Shown here piece by piece: positions 6,289 to 7,200 of a DNA stretch of 7,200 nucleotides (positions are counted from its first letter, which is position 1; each line of letters starts with the position of its first letter). A program made the position numbers and the translations under genes. Source of the stretch: Paenibacillus sp. (GTDB taxonomy: Bacteria > Bacillota > Bacilli > Paenibacillales > Paenibacillaceae); NCBI GenBank assembly GCA_029256665.1, contig JAQSXN010000192.1:1-7200 (forward strand), written 5' to 3'. The notes under the pieces were generated by a model. The model was not told the origin of the DNA. It worked only from the letters and a program-made list of their open reading frames with translations, and ran no database searches.

Positions 6289-6885
6289 ATGTCACCTGCA
6301 GATGAAACGGATGTCAAGTTGCGCATACTGGCCGCGGCCAAAAGTTTGTTCGCGAAACAGGGCTTCGACGGCACCTCCATTAGACAAATATGCGAAGAGG
6401 CGGGAGCAAATGTCGCTCTAGTTTCTTATCACTTCGGCGGCAAGGAGAATTTGTTCGGGGCGCTGCTCGAGTCCTATTTTCCCAATAGGCTTCTAGCCTC
6501 GGTCGATCCCGACATGGATCCCATCGCGGGAGTGAAGCTGACCATCCGGGAGGTGACGGCGTTTCGGCAGGCGGACCCTCAGTTGGTCACGATTATCCAG
6601 CACGAGATAATTATGAACACCCCTCGCATCCAGAAGATCAGGGAGCATGTGATACCGATGTGGAGATTGCTTCACAAGTGGATGAAAGAAGGACGCGAGC
6701 GGGGGTTGCTTCGTTTCGGCTCGATCGATACCGCGTTTATGTCCGTCGTCGGCACGCTCTTATTTCATCGCAAGCAGGAATATTGGAGCGTCATGCTGGA
6801 GGAAGAGCCACCCGATTTGGAGACGATGACGCGGGAGCTGACGGAATATATTATGTTAGGCCTGCAATATCAAGGCGAGTTATAA
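6289..6885 (+). CDS. TetR/AcrR-family transcriptional regulator
   Basis: The 198-residue protein has a TetR N-terminal DNA-binding domain. Helix 1 lies at about residues 9-24 (VKLRILAAAKSLFAKQ). GFDGTSIRQICEEAGANVALVSYHFGGKENLF follows, with the helix-turn-helix at about 29-52 and the diagnostic YHFGGKENL. The all-helical C-terminal half should bind a ligand and form the dimer, and its sequence gives no clue to the ligand. The start at 6289 is supported by GGAG (6278-6281) with 7-base spacing. The gene shares an operon with the membrane protein upstream. By the usual logic of the family it would bind the palindrome at 5039-5069, repress both genes and release on ligand binding. That link is inference, though the site is well placed. 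Confidence 0.93.
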   Translation: MSPADETDVKLRILAAAKSLFAKQGFDGTSIRQICEEAGANVALVSYHFGGKENLFGALLESYFPNRLLASVDPDMDPIAGVKLTIREVTAFRQADPQLVTIIQHEIIMNTPRIQKIREHVIPMWRLLHKWMKEGRERGLLRFGSIDTAFMSVVGTLLFHRKQEYWSVMLEEEPPDLETMTRELTEYIMLGLQYQGEL

Positions 6886-6895
6886 GGCACGACAG

Positions 6896-6927
6896 CCCGG
6901 GAGCGGAAGCGCCCGGGTTTTTGTTTT
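6896..6927 (+). terminator. Rho-independent terminator of the permease-tetR operon
   Basis: CCCGGG (6896-6901) pairs with CCCGGG (6912-6917). After an A-G mismatch, GC (6903-6904) pairs with GC (6909-6910) to close a GGAA (GNRA-type) tetraloop. TTTTTGTTTTC follows at once. It lies 10 bases after the tetR stop. Confidence 0.92.
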
Positions 6928-6929
6928 CG

Positions 6930-6980
6930 TGACAGGGATAGATAGCGTTGTAGGCGGCAGGGAGGAGCGAGAAGGAGCAG
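6930..6980. repeat. Degenerate first unit of the 51-bp array
   Basis: These 51 bases occupy exactly one repeat length before the first full unit. They keep recognisable parts of it, such as GCGTTGTAGGCGGC (compare TCGTTGCAGGCGGC), GGAGCGAG and GGAGCAG. The first 15 bases have lost the TAGAGCTAAAAAGTA block. It looks like an eroded edge copy. Confidence 0.6.
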
Positions 6981-7200
6981 TAGAGCTAAAAAGTATCGTT
7001 GCAGACGGCTGGGGAGCGAGTGTAGGGGCAGTAGAGCTAAAAAGTATTGTTGAAGGCGGCTGGGGAGCGAGTGTAGGAGCAGTAGAGCTAAAAAGTATCG
7101 TTGCAGGCGGCTAGAGAGCGAGTGTAGGAGCTGTAGAGCTAAAAAGTATCGTTGCAGACGGCTGGGGAGCGAGTGTAGGGGCAGTAGAGCTAAAAAGTAT
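6981..7200. repeat. 51-bp tandem repeat array, continuing past the window edge
   Basis: The 16-base block TAGAGCTAAAAAGTAT begins at 6981, 7032, 7083, 7134 and 7185, exactly 51 bases apart each time. That gives four full units and one partial unit without spacers. Units 1 and 4 are identical. Unit 2 differs from unit 1 at four positions. Unit 3 differs at a few, including CTAGAG for CTGGGG. Most changes lie outside the invariant block. There are no unique spacers, so this is not a CRISPR array. The length is divisible by three, but stop codons and the substitution pattern argue against coding. No function is known to me. Confidence 0.95.

Noticed and set aside
6929..7114. Plus-strand frame with a repeated 17-residue peptide (GAVELKSIVADGWGASV)
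   Set aside because: It begins with a GTG inside or just after the tetR terminator, has no ribosome binding site, and is stopped by TAG in the third repeat unit. It is best explained as a by-product of a repeat length divisible by three.
6981..7200. CRISPR array
   Set aside because: Repeat units are directly contiguous with no unique spacers, and the variation is point substitution between units.

Overview
The window looks like the chromosome of a Gram-positive Firmicute of the Paenibacillaceae type (Paenibacillus or Cohnella-like). The reasons are strong GGAGG-type ribosome binding sites, moderately high GC with GC-rich third positions, an exported SLH-domain protein with YcdB/YcdC-like repeats, a TatAd-like TatA, and compact intrinsic terminators. 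The genus is inferred from gene content and not proven. All six recognised genes lie on the + strand.

Region 1 (1-2079) holds the 3' part of a molybdopterin-binding (MoaB/Mog-like) protein, then tatA and tatC, closed by a strong terminator. Molybdenum enzymes are classic Tat substrates, so this looks like one unit serving maturation and export of a cofactor-loaded enzyme that may be encoded upstream of the window. A terminator-like hairpin overlaps the tatA stop codon. A second hairpin covers the tatC ribosome binding site. Together they could keep TatC below TatA.

Region 2 (2080-2421) is about 340 bases without a gene. It has short inverted and direct repeats (TAAGGGACA against two TGTCCRTTAG boxes exactly 50 bases apart), suggestive of a small dispersed non-coding element.

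Region 3 (2422-4896) encodes an exported protein of about 809 residues: signal peptide, Ala/Gly-rich linker, two YcdB/YcdC-like regions and three C-terminal SLH domains for cell-wall anchoring. A perfect 13-bp hairpin follows it.

Region 4 (5010-6927) is a self-contained regulated pair: a sigma-A-like promoter, a 31-bp near-palindromic operator overlapping its -10 box, a YhgE/ABC-2-like membrane protein, a TetR-family regulator and a terminator. The likely logic is that TetR represses its own operon until a ligand, perhaps a toxic compound handled by the membrane protein, releases it.

Region 5 (6928-7200, continuing past the edge) is an array of exact 51-bp tandem repeats starting just after the tetR terminator. 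One degenerate unit is followed by four full units and a partial one. Units 1 and 4 are identical while 2 and 3 differ, hinting at a 153-bp higher-order period. I found no convincingly new multi-gene system. The 51-bp array, the 2164-2302 element and the tatA-tatC leader structures are the least explained parts.
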